Notes: generated by a model not told the origin, from the sequence alone. A stretch of DNA of 64,000 nt from Thalassotalea insulae (GCF_030161395.1 NZ_BSST01000001.1:1178001-1242000); one strand, 5' to 3'; counted from the first letter of the stretch, positions 18,455 through 28,041 are shown. A program made the numbers and translations.

Positions 18455-18622
18455 TGCTTTTCTTTCCTTAATCAACAACTAGCTAAATTATAGCGCTTTT
18501 CAAGTTATTTAATCTACTTTTCTAATAAAAACAGGCTTGTAATACTAGGCCTATCGGCAGTACTCGCGTAAAATATGCGACTTATTCTTACCTCTGTTGA
18601 CGACAATATAAGGGATCTCAAT

Positions 18623-19717
18623 ATGCGTCTGTTATCTAACTCAAAATTTTCTAAACTTTGTCAGGTGATCAGCCTTTCACTATTTTCTTTGCCACTACTT
18701 GCTAACGAACAGCCCGATGCCAGCATCTTTGTCGGTCAAAGCTATATCGGAGGCCATGGCATTTACCTTGAAGCTGATAATGATCGTTTGTTTAGCGAAG
18801 ACAAACATTCTGAAATTGCTCATGGCTCTGGTATTGGTGCAGAATATGGTCACCGCCTTTCACCATCATACGAAGCTCGTATTTCATATAGCAACTTAAA
18901 TATCAACACTCAACATAAAGGCTATGACGTTGAAGATGGTTCAAGTGTTGCTTTAGATATGTTGTACTTCCCTTATCAAAAAAGCCTTTACCTTGTCGCT
19001 GGCGCCGATTTTCTTGATATCGACAAATCTAACCTATCTGCCGATCTAGGTGCTGGCTACCGTTACTTTATTAACGATAATGCAGCTTTCTATATTGAAG
19101 GAAAAGGCCATTATCAAATAGATGACAACTATACTGATTTTTCCAGCAAAATAGGCTTCATCTATTACTTTGATACCAATACACCAAAACCTACTCACGC
19201 TAAAACAAGTTCACCCACAGCTAAAAAAGTGACAAAAACGCTACCAAAAGACAGCGATAAGGATGGTGTAGTTGACAGCCAGGATAATTGTGCTAACACG
19301 CCATTCACACATAAAGTAAACGCCCAAGGCTGTACTGTTTACATGAAGCAGAGAGAAACTTTTGAATTGTTAGTTAACTTTGATAATGATAAAAGCGATA
19401 TCAATGCCGAAGGGAAAAAAGAAATTACTAAAATGGCTGATTTTTTACAGCGTTATCGTCAAACCAGGTTAACCGTACACGGTCACACTTCGGCGCAAGG
19501 TGATGCTAACTATAATCAGAAGCTCTCAGAAAGACGCGCACAAGCAATTGTTAATATGTTAGTGAATGACTTCTCAATTGCTGCCAACCGTTTAACCGCA
19601 ATTGGCCATGGCGAGCAGCAATTAAAAAATAGCGCTAATACCGCCTCAGCTCATGCGGTAAATCGCCGCATTGAAGCAACCATCACAGGCGCTCAAAAAG
19701 TACCGGTAAAACGATAA
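18623..19717 (+). CDS. OmpA-family outer-membrane protein with TSP3 repeat
   Basis: A 364-residue protein. The start is the ATG at 18623, with AAGGGA seven bases upstream; an earlier ATG at 18575 would add 16 residues before the signal peptide. After the signal sequence comes a beta-barrel-like region of about 180 residues, a Thr/Lys/Pro linker, one type-3 thrombospondin calcium-binding repeat (DSDKDGVVDSQDNCANTP) and an OmpA-like peptidoglycan-binding domain (FELLVNFDNDKSDI, TVHGHTSAQGD and the NRRIEATI ending). It tethers the outer membrane to peptidoglycan. It is followed by a bidirectional terminator and so is monocistronic. Confidence 0.9.
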   Translation: MRLLSNSKFSKLCQVISLSLFSLPLLANEQPDASIFVGQSYIGGHGIYLEADNDRLFSEDKHSEIAHGSGIGAEYGHRLSPSYEARISYSNLNINTQHKGYDVEDGSSVALDMLYFPYQKSLYLVAGADFLDIDKSNLSADLGAGYRYFINDNAAFYIEGKGHYQIDDNYTDFSSKIGFIYYFDTNTPKPTHAKTSSPTAKKVTKTLPKDSDKDGVVDSQDNCANTPFTHKVNAQGCTVYMKQRETFELLVNFDNDKSDINAEGKKEITKMADFLQRYRQTRLTVHGHTSAQGDANYNQKLSERRAQAIVNMLVNDFSIAANRLTAIGHGEQQLKNSANTASAHAVNRRIEATITGAQKVPVKR

Positions 19718-19742
19718 GGTAACTGCTAAATATTTAAAGTAT

Positions 19743-19775
19743 AAAAAAGCCAGCTAAATACAATGCTGGCTTTTT
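19743..19775. terminator. Bidirectional terminator between OmpA-like and PEP-CTERM genes
   Basis: AAAAAA-GCCAGC, ten-base loop, GCTGGC-TTTTT. Convergent genes end on both sides. Confidence 0.88.
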
Positions 19776-19800
19776 ACTATAAGTTAACTACTTAATACTA

Positions 19801-20700
19801 TTAACGTTTTTGCTTCCTTAAACTTAAGCTAATTAGCGCAATGGCTAATAGTGCGATAGTACTAGATTCTGGTACCTGTCTAACACTAAAACCAAATTGC
19901 AATGATGTATGCTCGTCTTCTGGTGTAACAAATCCAACACAGGTAGCGCTTAAACCTAAGGCTGCACAATAATCAGCTCCTAATGCTTCAATTGGTGCTG
20001 CGCCACCAAATTCATCAAACACTAGAATATCAAGGCCATAATCTACACCATCATAGGTAAACGGAATACCTGATGTTGATATATTGTCAAAGCCAAATAA
20101 ATCGCCACAACCTGCAGCCGGCACAGCAGAGCCATCTAAACAAAAGCCTCCTGAACCTGCATTTGGCGTTTCCAAAAAGTTAAACATAATATCTAATGTA
20201 GGGGCTGGCTCTGTACTCCCCGCATATGGTGATAAAGCTGTTAGTGTTAAATGGTCAGTTAAGGTTCCTGAGCTAAGGAAACTAAAATTGCTGTTAATGG
20301 GGTTGTTCCAGTGAGTCATACTGACCCCTAAGCCAATTTCATCTGGTGGTGTCGGTGGAGCAAAACCAAGAATAGTATCAACCGTTCCTGTCACATGACC
20401 ACCTCCAAATCGATCATCACCTGATGTACCTGTACCAATAGTTAACGCACTTTGGTTATCTGAAGCATCGCCTGTTGGTGAAGCATAATCTCCCCCGTCA
20501 GCTCCCCATGATAACTCGTAGTCAGAAAAATTTGTTGTCCCTGTACCGCCGGTAAAACTTGCTGCTGTAAATTCAGCCCAAGTATCAAATTCCCACTCTG
20601 TGACAATCACTCCCGCTTGAACAGAAGTAAGCGTCGACAAATAACAAACAGCAGAAATAATTATCGTACGCCAACAACTAACTCGATTAGTCTTATTCAT
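19801..20700 (-). CDS. THxN-type PEP-CTERM surface protein
   Basis: A 299-residue exported protein. The start is the ATG at 20700 with AAGGTGG six bases upstream; further upstream codons lack a site. It has a signal peptide, a low-complexity Gly/Thr/Ser/Asp-rich body and the block SMTHWNNPI, the THxN motif that names a family of PEP-CTERM proteins. The C-terminus is the tripartite sorting signal: VPESST, a hydrophobic helix IALLAIALISLSL and the basic tail RKQKR. Such proteins are recognised by an exosortase and secreted, often into exopolysaccharide-rich surface layers. The PEP motif here is PES. Cysteines in FCLDG, GCGDLF, DYCAAL and ATCVG could form two disulfides. No exosortase is in this window. 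Confidence 0.85.
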   Translation of the reverse strand: MNKTNRVSCWRTIIISAVCYLSTLTSVQAGVIVTEWEFDTWAEFTAASFTGGTGTTNFSDYELSWGADGGDYASPTGDASDNQSALTIGTGTSGDDRFGGGHVTGTVDTILGFAPPTPPDEIGLGVSMTHWNNPINSNFSFLSSGTLTDHLTLTALSPYAGSTEPAPTLDIMFNFLETPNAGSGGFCLDGSAVPAAGCGDLFGFDNISTSGIPFTYDGVDYGLDILVFDEFGGAAPIEALGADYCAALGLSATCVGFVTPEDEHTSLQFGFSVRQVPESSTIALLAIALISLSLRKQKR

Positions 20701-21059
20701 ATCAAACCACCTTACTCTATTAATGTAAAATATAGTGGAAGCACCGCTACCTAATGTAGCTTCCCTGCACACTTTCTATGCATATCTGAAGCCATTTCAC
20801 TAGATACCTGATTTATAAGTATAAAAATTAGACAGTTATTTATTGAAACTGAGGTTTGTATAAATTTAAATAGCAGTTGAATAGATACCAATTTTCTTAA
20901 CCTACTAAAAAATAACAGAATATTATAAATATGGAACTATCCATCACACTGAAGTGATCCAGATAATTGTAAAAAATATTGACACTTAAAATGTGGTAAT
21001 AAAAAAGCCAGCTTGATGCTGGCTTTTTTAACGATAATTTTTCTTTTAAAAATAACGAA
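20701..21059. other. Intergenic region; contains the lpd terminator
   Basis: 359 bases. It holds the lpd terminator at 21001-21029. Otherwise it is AT-rich upstream sequence of the PEP-CTERM gene, including a small inverted repeat ATCAC / GTGAT at 20943-20958. No gene seen. Confidence 0.4.
21001..21029. terminator. Terminator of lpd (bidirectional in form)
   Basis: AAAAAA-GCCAGC-TTGAT-GCTGGC-TTTTTT, 31 bases after the lpd stop. Near-identical stem to the terminator at 19743-19775. Confidence 0.9.
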
Positions 21060-22490
21060 TTATTTCTTTTTCTTCACCGCTTTGGCATTTGGTAAATCAG
21101 TAATTGAACCTTCAAAGATTTCCGCCGCTAAACCAATTGATTCATTTAATGTCGGATGCGCATGGATCGTTAAACCAACATCTTCTGCATCAGCACCCAT
21201 TTCAACCGCTAAACAAATTTCACCTAGCATTTCACCAGCATTGATACCAACGATAGCACCACCTAACACACGACCGGTTTCTTTTTCGAAGATCATCTTA
21301 GTTTTACCTTCGGTGCGCGCAGAAGCAATCGCACGACCTGAGGCTGCCCAAGGGAAATTTGCCACTTCAATGTTTAAACCCTGATCTTTCGCTTCACGCT
21401 CTGTAACACCCACCCAAGCCATTTCAGGATCAGTATACGCAATAGAAGGAATACAACGCGGGTCAAATACATGTTTCTTACCCGCAATTACCTCAGCTGC
21501 AACGTGTGCTTCGTGTACCGCTTTGTGAGCAAGCATTGGTTGACCAACCACATCACCAATGGCGAAAATATGATTCACATTAGTACGTAACTCATTTGAA
21601 ACGTTAATGAAACCACGCTCATCAACATTGACGCCTGCTTTATCAGCGGCAACTAAGTGACCATTTGGCTTACGACCAACAGCAACTAAGATCTTATCGT
21701 AACGTACTTGCCCTTCTGGTGCATTTTTACCTTCAAAAGAAACATATAAGCCATCATCTTTCGCTTCAACTGCCACAACTTTAGTTGACAACATGATATT
21801 GAATTTCTTTTTATTGTACTTGGTATAAATTTGCACAATATCTTTATCGGCTGCTGGTACTAATTGATCAGCAAATTCAACCACAGAAACGTTTGAACCA
21901 AGCGCTTTATATACTGTGCCCATTTCTAAACCGATAATACCACCACCAAGCACTAACATTTCTTCCGGTACATCTTTAAGCTCTAAAGCACCAGTAGAAT
22001 CAATCACACGTGGATCGTCATTAGGAATAAATGGCAAATCAATGACTGAAGAACCACAAGCGATAATCGCATTATCGAAAGTGATGGTAGTTTTACCGTC
22101 TGCGCCTTCCACTTCGATAGTTTTATCAGAAGTGAATTTACCAAAACCTGTCACAGTTTTTACTTTGCGCGCTTTAGACATACCGCCTAAACCACCGGTT
22201 AACTGACCGATAACGCTTTCTTTCCAACCACGAATTTTATCTAAATCAATTTCAGGTTTACCAAAAGTAACGCCGTGTGATGCCATTTCAGCCGCATCAT
22301 CAATTACTTTAGCAACATGCAGTAATGCTTTAGAAGGAATACACCCAACATTTAAACAAACACCACCTAACGTTTCACGGCTTTCAACTAATACTACGTC
22401 CAGACCTAAATCAGCTGCACGGAATGCTGCTGAATAACCACCAGGACCTGCACCTAAAACAACGACTTGAGTTTTAATCTCGTTACTCAT
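21060..22490 (-). CDS. lpdA: Dihydrolipoyl dehydrogenase (E3)
   Basis: A 476-residue flavoprotein, the common E3 of the pyruvate and 2-oxoglutarate dehydrogenase complexes. It reoxidises lipoamide and passes electrons to NAD+. Visible features are the N-terminal FAD dinucleotide motif GAGPGGYSAA (13-22), the redox disulfide CLNVGC (C45, C50), a second NAD-binding motif (GGGIIGLEMG) and the C-terminal dimer interface with the HAHPTLNE catalytic His-Glu pair. GAGG lies upstream of the ATG at 22490. It is separated from aceF by 190 bases containing an inverted repeat, so besides read-through it may have its own promoter, as in E. coli. Confidence 0.97.
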   Translation of the reverse strand: MSNEIKTQVVVLGAGPGGYSAAFRAADLGLDVVLVESRETLGGVCLNVGCIPSKALLHVAKVIDDAAEMASHGVTFGKPEIDLDKIRGWKESVIGQLTGGLGGMSKARKVKTVTGFGKFTSDKTIEVEGADGKTTITFDNAIIACGSSVIDLPFIPNDDPRVIDSTGALELKDVPEEMLVLGGGIIGLEMGTVYKALGSNVSVVEFADQLVPAADKDIVQIYTKYNKKKFNIMLSTKVVAVEAKDDGLYVSFEGKNAPEGQVRYDKILVAVGRKPNGHLVAADKAGVNVDERGFINVSNELRTNVNHIFAIGDVVGQPMLAHKAVHEAHVAAEVIAGKKHVFDPRCIPSIAYTDPEMAWVGVTEREAKDQGLNIEVANFPWAASGRAIASARTEGKTKMIFEKETGRVLGGAIVGINAGEMLGEICLAVEMGADAEDVGLTIHAHPTLNESIGLAAEIFEGSITDLPNAKAVKKKK

Positions 22491-22517
22491 GCTAACCTCA
22501 AATTATTTTGGTTTGTA

Positions 22518-22548
22518 CAATGGCATTCAAATAAATCGTAAGCCATTG
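22518..22548 (-). repeat. Inverted repeat in the lpd leader
   Basis: CAATGGC / GCCATTG with a 17-base centre, 28-58 bases upstream of the lpd start. It could fold in the leader RNA or bind a protein; the role is unknown. Confidence 0.35.
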
Positions 22549-22619
22549 GAACTGAATTTTTTTATGGTGCGAAGTTTACTCAAAGTGAATAAAAATCGCC
22601 ATCTTTTAATCAAATAATG

Positions 22620-22663
22620 TCGGTAATAATAAAAACTTCACAAGCAGATTTCATTATTACCGA
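22620..22663 (-). repeat. Long inverted repeat between aceF and lpd
   Basis: Perfect 11-base arms TCGGTAATAAT / ATTATTACCGA separated by 22 bases, 18 bases after the aceF stop. It may fold as an RNA hairpin that terminates or stabilises the aceEF transcript. There is no clean T-run. Confidence 0.45.
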
Positions 22664-22680
22664 TTTGAATTATGGGATAA

Positions 22681-24336
22681 TTACAATATTAACTTACGGA
22701 TATCGCTCATCACTGAAGCTAAATGAACAGTAAAGCGTGCAGCAATAGCGCCGTCAATCACGCGATGATCGTAAGACATAGACAATGGCAACATTAAACG
22801 CGGAATAAACTCTTTACCATTCCACTTAGGTTTCATTTCTGATTTTGACACCCCTAAAATGGCCACTTCTGGCGCATTAACGATCGGCGTAAATGCCGTA
22901 CCACCAATACCACCTAGACTTGAAATAGTAAAACAACCGCCTTGCATATCGCTAGCCGTAAGCTTGCCATCACGCGCTTTTTTACTGATTTCCAGTAATT
23001 CACGCGATAGTTCATGAATGCCTTTTTTATCGACATCGCGTACTACCGGCACCACTAAGCCATTCGGGGTGTCGACCGCAACGCCAATATTACAGTACTT
23101 TTTAAGGATCAAGCTTTCGCCATCATCACTTAAACTTGAATTAAATACCGGGAACGCTCGCAATGCATCAGCTGCGGCTTTCATAATGAACACTAATGGT
23201 GTGATCTTAAAACCAAGCTGTTGTTTTTCACAAACAACATTTTGTTCTTTACGAAATGCTTCTACATCCGTGATATCAGCTTCGTCAAATTGGGTAACAT
23301 GAGGAATAGTCACCCAGTTTCGATGTAAAAACGGTCCTGAAATCTTCTGAATCCGTGTTAACGGTTTTTCTTCAATTTCACCAAACTTAGCGAAATCTAT
23401 CGGCTTAGCCGCTACTACTTGTAAGCCACCTTCACCAGAAGCCACTGAACTGCCGGCATTGGCTTTCGGACGTGATAATTCATACTTAACGTAAGACTGA
23501 ACATCTTCTTTTAAAATGCGCCCTTTGTTACCACTACCTTTGACTAAGGTTAAATCAACGCCAAATTCACGCGCTAAACGACGAATGGATGGCGAAGTAT
23601 AAATTGCGCCGCTTGACTTAACGCCAGATTGTGGATGATGAGGCACAGGTGCTGCCTTTTTCTCAGGTGCAGGTGCTGTTTTTGGTGCTTCAGCTACAGG
23701 AGCTGGAGCAACAGGCTGCTCAATCGCAGCAGGAGCGCCGCTGTTAGTTTCAAGTTTGATCACTAACGATCCCTGCTTAACTTTATCGCCAGTTGCCACT
23801 AACACTTCTTTAACGATACCAGCATGAGATGATGGCACATCCATGGTCGCTTTATCCGTTTCTAAGGTGATCAAGCCGTCTTCTTCAGCAATTTCATCCC
23901 CAACGGCAATTAAGACATCGATAACATCTACTTCGCCATCTTCACCAATATCTGGTACCACAACATCAATCACTTCACTGCCACCAGTTGCAGCAGGTGC
24001 TTGCTCAGCCGCTGGCGCGGTTTGCTCGGCCACTACTGGGCTTTGTTCCGCTTTTTCTACAGGAGTAGCTTCAGCTACAGGAGCTTCACTTGTCGTCCCA
24101 ACGGCTTTCATTTCACCGATTAAGTCGCCTTCTTTGATTTTATCACCAACATTAACGCTTAATGACACCAACTCACCAGCAATTGGCGCCGGAATGTCCA
24201 TAGAAGCCTTGTCGGTTTCAACCGTGACTATCCCTTCATCGGCTTCTAAGCTATCACCGACAGCGACACAAATTTCAATCACTTCAACTTCATCGCCACC
24301 AACATCAGGAACTAGAACTTGTTGAACATCTGACAT
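22681..24336 (-). CDS. aceF: Dihydrolipoyl acetyltransferase (E2 of pyruvate dehydrogenase)
   Basis: A 551-residue core enzyme that transfers the acetyl group from lipoamide to CoA. Order of domains: lipoyl domain 1 (ETDKASM with lipoyl Lys43), an Ala/Pro/Glu/Gln linker, lipoyl domain 2 (ETDKATM), a second Ala/Pro linker, the E3-binding domain (SPSIRRLAREFGVDLTLVKG, GRILKEDV) and the catalytic domain ending with SMSYDHRVIDGA, whose His is the CoA-transfer residue. Only two lipoyl domains are present, against three in E. coli. It follows aceE by 21 bases and starts with an AGGAG seven bases before ATG. Confidence 0.97.
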   Translation of the reverse strand: MSDVQQVLVPDVGGDEVEVIEICVAVGDSLEADEGIVTVETDKASMDIPAPIAGELVSLSVNVGDKIKEGDLIGEMKAVGTTSEAPVAEATPVEKAEQSPVVAEQTAPAAEQAPAATGGSEVIDVVVPDIGEDGEVDVIDVLIAVGDEIAEEDGLITLETDKATMDVPSSHAGIVKEVLVATGDKVKQGSLVIKLETNSGAPAAIEQPVAPAPVAEAPKTAPAPEKKAAPVPHHPQSGVKSSGAIYTSPSIRRLAREFGVDLTLVKGSGNKGRILKEDVQSYVKYELSRPKANAGSSVASGEGGLQVVAAKPIDFAKFGEIEEKPLTRIQKISGPFLHRNWVTIPHVTQFDEADITDVEAFRKEQNVVCEKQQLGFKITPLVFIMKAAADALRAFPVFNSSLSDDGESLILKKYCNIGVAVDTPNGLVVPVVRDVDKKGIHELSRELLEISKKARDGKLTASDMQGGCFTISSLGGIGGTAFTPIVNAPEVAILGVSKSEMKPKWNGKEFIPRLMLPLSMSYDHRVIDGAIAARFTVHLASVMSDIRKLIL

Positions 24337-24357
24337 AATAATTCTCCTATTTCCTGA

Positions 24358-27033
24358 TTAAGCGTAAAGTGGGTTAAGTTTGTTAGTATCAATATCGAAA
24401 CGTTTAATAGCTTCACTGACAATAGAACGTTCCACATCACCACGGTTAGCCAATTCATAGAGCGCAGCTACCACGATATAATCGGCGTTCACTTCAAAAT
24501 GACGACGTAAGTTTGCACGGCTGTCACTGCGACCAAAACCATCTGTACCAAGACAACGATATTGAGTATCAATAAAAGCACGGACTTGATCAGAATAGGC
24601 TTTCACATAATCAGTTGCAGCAATCGCAGGTCCGTTTTCTTTTTTGATCACCTGACCAATATAAGGCACTTGCTGCTCAGCTTCTGGGTTGAGCATGTTT
24701 TGACGCGTCACTTCCTGACCGTCACGCGCCAGTTCGTTAAATGAGGTGACTGAATAAACATCACTAGAGATGTTGTAATCATTGGCTAAAATTTGCGCCG
24801 CTTCTCTCACCTGCAATAAGATGGTGCCTGAACCCATTAACTGAACATTTGCCTTCGCTTTTTTCGCAGCAACTGTTTCTAGCTTATAAATACCCTTAAT
24901 GATTTCATCAGCAATGTCTTTTGTTTCCGGCATTGCTGGGTGCTGATAGTTTTCATTCATTAACGTCAGATAGTAGAAAATATTTTCATTATTTTCATAC
25001 ATCCGGCGCAAACCATCACGCACTATCACCGCCACTTCATAACCATAAGTTGGATCATAAGTCACACAGTTTGGAATTAATCCAGCTTGAACGTGAGAGT
25101 GACCATCTTGGTGTTGCAACCCTTCACCATTTAGGGTTGTACGACCTGCGGTTGCACCTAATAAGAAACCTCGTGCCTGGCTGTCACCCGCTGCCCACGC
25201 TAAATCGCCAACACGCTGGAAGCCAAACATTGAATAGTAGATATAAAAAGGTATAGTCGTGGCATTACAAGTTGAATAAGAAGTGCCTGAAGCAACCCAA
25301 GAGGCCATCGCACCTAATTCATTAATCCCTTCCTGTAATACTTGGCCTTTTTTATCTTCGCGATAATAAGCTACTTGGTCGGCATCCTGCGGAATGTATT
25401 TTTGACCTTCGTTGGCATAGATACCTACTTGGCGGAACAACCCTTCCATACCAAAAGTACGGGCTTCATCCGGAATAATAGGCACGATACGTTTACCGAT
25501 TTTCTTATCTTTTAACAAGCTATTAAGCACACGTACAAAAGTCATGGTTGATGACACTTCACGCTCACCTGAACCTTTCAAAATCGCATCAAACGATTTA
25601 AGTGGTGGAATTTCTAAACTCTCATCAGCCTGTTGACGACGCGCCGGCAAAGAGCCGCCTAACGCCTGGCGACGCTCACGCATGTATTTTAATTCAGGGC
25701 TATCTTCATCAAATTTAAAGAAAGGTAAATCTTCAATTTCATCATCAGAAATAGGCATATTGAAACGATCACGGTACGCTTTGATCGATTCAAGATCCAT
25801 TTTCTTAACATTATGGGCAACGTTTTGCGCTTCGCCCGATTGGCCTAAACCATAACCTTTAACGGTCTTCGCTAAAATCACCGTTGGACGACCTTTAGTG
25901 TTCATCGCTTTTTCATATGCGGCATAAACTTTTACTGGATCATGACCCCCACGGTTTAAGCGCCAAATATCTTCATCAGACATATTAGCAACCATAGCAG
26001 CGGTTTCTGGATATTTACCGAAGAAGTTATCACGAGTATATTTACCACCTTTCGCCTTACAGTTTTGATATTCACCATCAACGGTTTCATTCATTAACTG
26101 TAGCAACTTGCCTGAAGTATCACGTGCTAATAGGGCATCCCAATAAGACCCCCAAATCACTTTAATCACTTCCCAGCCAGCACCACGGAAAGTACCTTCA
26201 AGTTCTTGGATAATTTTACCATTACCACGAACCGGGCCATCTAAACGCTGCAAGTTACAGTTAATGATAAAGGTTAAGTTATCTAACCCTTCACGAGCCG
26301 CTAAGCCAATAGCGCCTAATGATTCTGGTTCATCCGTTTCACCATCCCCTAAGAAACAGTACACTCTTTGCCCTGAGCAATCTTTAATACCACGATCAGT
26401 TAAATATTTTAAGAAACGAGCAGTATAGATTGCTTGTAATGGCCCTAAGCCCATTGAAACCGTTGGGAACTGCCAAAAATCATCCATTAAATGCGGATGT
26501 GGATAAGAAGATAAACCATTGCCATCCACTTCCTGACGGAAGTTATCCATTTGCTCCTCAGTCAAACGACCTTCAACAAACGCACGAGAATAAATCCCTG
26601 GAGAGATATGACCTTGAGCAAATATAAAGTCGCCACCATCTTTTGGTGATGCCGCTTTAAAAAAGTGGTTAAAGCCGACATCATATAAAGTTGCCGATGA
26701 TGCAAAAGAGCCAATATGACCGCCAAGTTCCAAGTTTTTCTTTGAAGCTCGTAACACTAACGCTGCTGCATTCCAGCGAATTGCCGCACGAATACGTGCT
26801 TCAATGGTAAGATCACCTGGCATATGAGGTTCTTGCCCAGGCGGAATAGTATTAACATAGGCAGTAGTTGCATCAAAAGGTAAATGTGTGCCGCTACGAC
26901 GTGCTTGATCAATTAACTTTTCTAATAGAAAATGTGCTCGTTCTGGGCCTTCATTTTCCAGAACCGATTCCATTGACTCGATCCATTCCAGTGTTTCAAT
27001 AGCATCAATGTCGTTATTTGGGAGCTCAGACAT
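24358..27033 (-). CDS. aceE: Pyruvate dehydrogenase E1 component, homodimeric type
   Basis: An 891-residue thiamine-diphosphate enzyme that decarboxylates pyruvate and acetylates the lipoyl arm of E2. The ThDP/Mg2+ motif is GDGETDEPE followed by NLTFIINCNLQRLDGPVRGNG; the catalytic His-rich loop GLQHQDGHSH and the C-terminal YKAYSDQVRAFI-like region match the AceE family. The start was placed at the ATG at 27033 because E. coli AceE begins MSER; a GTG two codons upstream has GGAG at a better distance and remains possible. pdhR ends 162 bases upstream on the same strand, so the pdhR-aceE-aceF order of E. coli is kept. Confidence 0.97.
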   Translation of the reverse strand: MSELPNNDIDAIETLEWIESMESVLENEGPERAHFLLEKLIDQARRSGTHLPFDATTAYVNTIPPGQEPHMPGDLTIEARIRAAIRWNAAALVLRASKKNLELGGHIGSFASSATLYDVGFNHFFKAASPKDGGDFIFAQGHISPGIYSRAFVEGRLTEEQMDNFRQEVDGNGLSSYPHPHLMDDFWQFPTVSMGLGPLQAIYTARFLKYLTDRGIKDCSGQRVYCFLGDGETDEPESLGAIGLAAREGLDNLTFIINCNLQRLDGPVRGNGKIIQELEGTFRGAGWEVIKVIWGSYWDALLARDTSGKLLQLMNETVDGEYQNCKAKGGKYTRDNFFGKYPETAAMVANMSDEDIWRLNRGGHDPVKVYAAYEKAMNTKGRPTVILAKTVKGYGLGQSGEAQNVAHNVKKMDLESIKAYRDRFNMPISDDEIEDLPFFKFDEDSPELKYMRERRQALGGSLPARRQQADESLEIPPLKSFDAILKGSGEREVSSTMTFVRVLNSLLKDKKIGKRIVPIIPDEARTFGMEGLFRQVGIYANEGQKYIPQDADQVAYYREDKKGQVLQEGINELGAMASWVASGTSYSTCNATTIPFYIYYSMFGFQRVGDLAWAAGDSQARGFLLGATAGRTTLNGEGLQHQDGHSHVQAGLIPNCVTYDPTYGYEVAVIVRDGLRRMYENNENIFYYLTLMNENYQHPAMPETKDIADEIIKGIYKLETVAAKKAKANVQLMGSGTILLQVREAAQILANDYNISSDVYSVTSFNELARDGQEVTRQNMLNPEAEQQVPYIGQVIKKENGPAIAATDYVKAYSDQVRAFIDTQYRCLGTDGFGRSDSRANLRRHFEVNADYIVVAALYELANRGDVERSIVSEAIKRFDIDTNKLNPLYA

Positions 27034-27195
27034 AATCACTTAGTCTCCGTTTTGTTATATAAAATTAAAATTTGTAGATTAAAGAAAGCTAAATACCGCT
27101 TAACTTAAGTTGCTTTAATCTGCTAACTGCTCGGCAAACGCATTGCCGCTATCAGGTTAATATTCCTGACTTTTTCTTTACTATTACAAAAATTG

Positions 27196-27966
27196 TTATA
27201 ACTTTTGCATTCTGCGCATTGAACGTTCCATGCGACTTTGTTCTTCGGTTAAATTCAGTAATACTTCTTCAATAAAAGCGAGATGGCGATGACTAGCCCC
27301 CCACGCTTTTTGTGGCTGACCACTTAAAATCGCGTCCATTAAATGGGTGCGATATTCGGCAATTTTGGCAAAAATATCAGGACGTTGTGCTAATATCGTT
27401 AAGTTTTGTTCAATATTATCAATAACCACCGCCGACATACTGCGTGCCAAATGCAAAATCACGCCATTGTGAGAAGCACCACAAATCGCCAAATAGAACT
27501 CAAATACTGCTTTAGCTTCTTCGCGGTAATTATGCTCAAGCTGTGCTTCGCCAATAGCATCATGCTGACGGCGAATTTCTTCGTAATCTGCTTTAGTGCC
27601 ACGCATCGCCGCATAATAAGCCGACATACCTTCAATACCATGACGAAATTCAAGCAAATCAAATTGTGATTCATTGCTTTGCGACATCAAATCAAACAGC
27701 GGATCAGAAAAGCCTTTTAATATTTGCTCGCTAACAAAGGTTCCACCGCCCTGACGACGATTGACTAGCCCCTTAGCTTCTAGCTTTTGAATTGCTTCAC
27801 GCAACGATGGACGAGAAACATTAAATTGTTTCGCCAGATCTCGCTCAGCAGGTAACTTTTGACCGGCCTTTAAACTGCCTTCCAGGATCATTGTCTCAAG
27901 TTGCGACAAAATCACATCGGAAAGTTTCGCCTGTTTGACGGTATGTTTAATCTGACCTAGTACCAT
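27196..27966 (-). CDS. pdhR: Pyruvate dehydrogenase complex repressor PdhR
   Basis: A 256-residue GntR-family (FadR subfamily) repressor that leaves its operators when pyruvate binds. The winged helix-turn-helix is at residues about 14-75 (LSDVILSQLETMILEG, LPAERDLAKQFNVSRPSLREAIQKLEAKGLV, RRQGGGTFV). The all-helical ligand domain follows, with the ESQFDLLEFRHGIEGM and ASHRHLAFIEEVLL segments shared with E. coli PdhR. It is the first gene before aceEF. A perfect PdhR operator lies 57 bases upstream of its start, so it should control itself and the following genes. Confidence 0.95.
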   Translation of the reverse strand: MVLGQIKHTVKQAKLSDVILSQLETMILEGSLKAGQKLPAERDLAKQFNVSRPSLREAIQKLEAKGLVNRRQGGGTFVSEQILKGFSDPLFDLMSQSNESQFDLLEFRHGIEGMSAYYAAMRGTKADYEEIRRQHDAIGEAQLEHNYREEAKAVFEFYLAICGASHNGVILHLARSMSAVVIDNIEQNLTILAQRPDIFAKIAEYRTHLMDAILSGQPQKAWGASHRHLAFIEEVLLNLTEEQSRMERSMRRMQKL

Positions 27967-28022
27967 AAAAATTCAATAAATAGCCTGAAATAATCGTTTT
28001 TAAATAACAAAAACACAATGGT

Positions 28023-28041
28023 AAATTGGTATTACCAATTT
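28023..28041 (-). promoter_or_regulatory. PdhR operator
   Basis: AAATTGGT-ATT-ACCAATTT, a perfect 8+3+8 palindrome that fits the E. coli PdhR consensus ATTGGTNNNACCAAT exactly. It lies 57 bases upstream of the pdhR start. The protein match is from known family binding sites; binding here is inferred. Confidence 0.88.

Noticed and set aside
18575..18622. Upstream ATG extending the OmpA-like protein by 16 residues
   Set aside because: The ATG at 18623 has AAGGGA at the right distance and directly begins the signal peptide.
23843..24325. 160-residue open frame on the plus strand opposite aceF
   Set aside because: A low-complexity Ser/Thr/Ala shadow of the lipoyl-linker region, with no independent signal.
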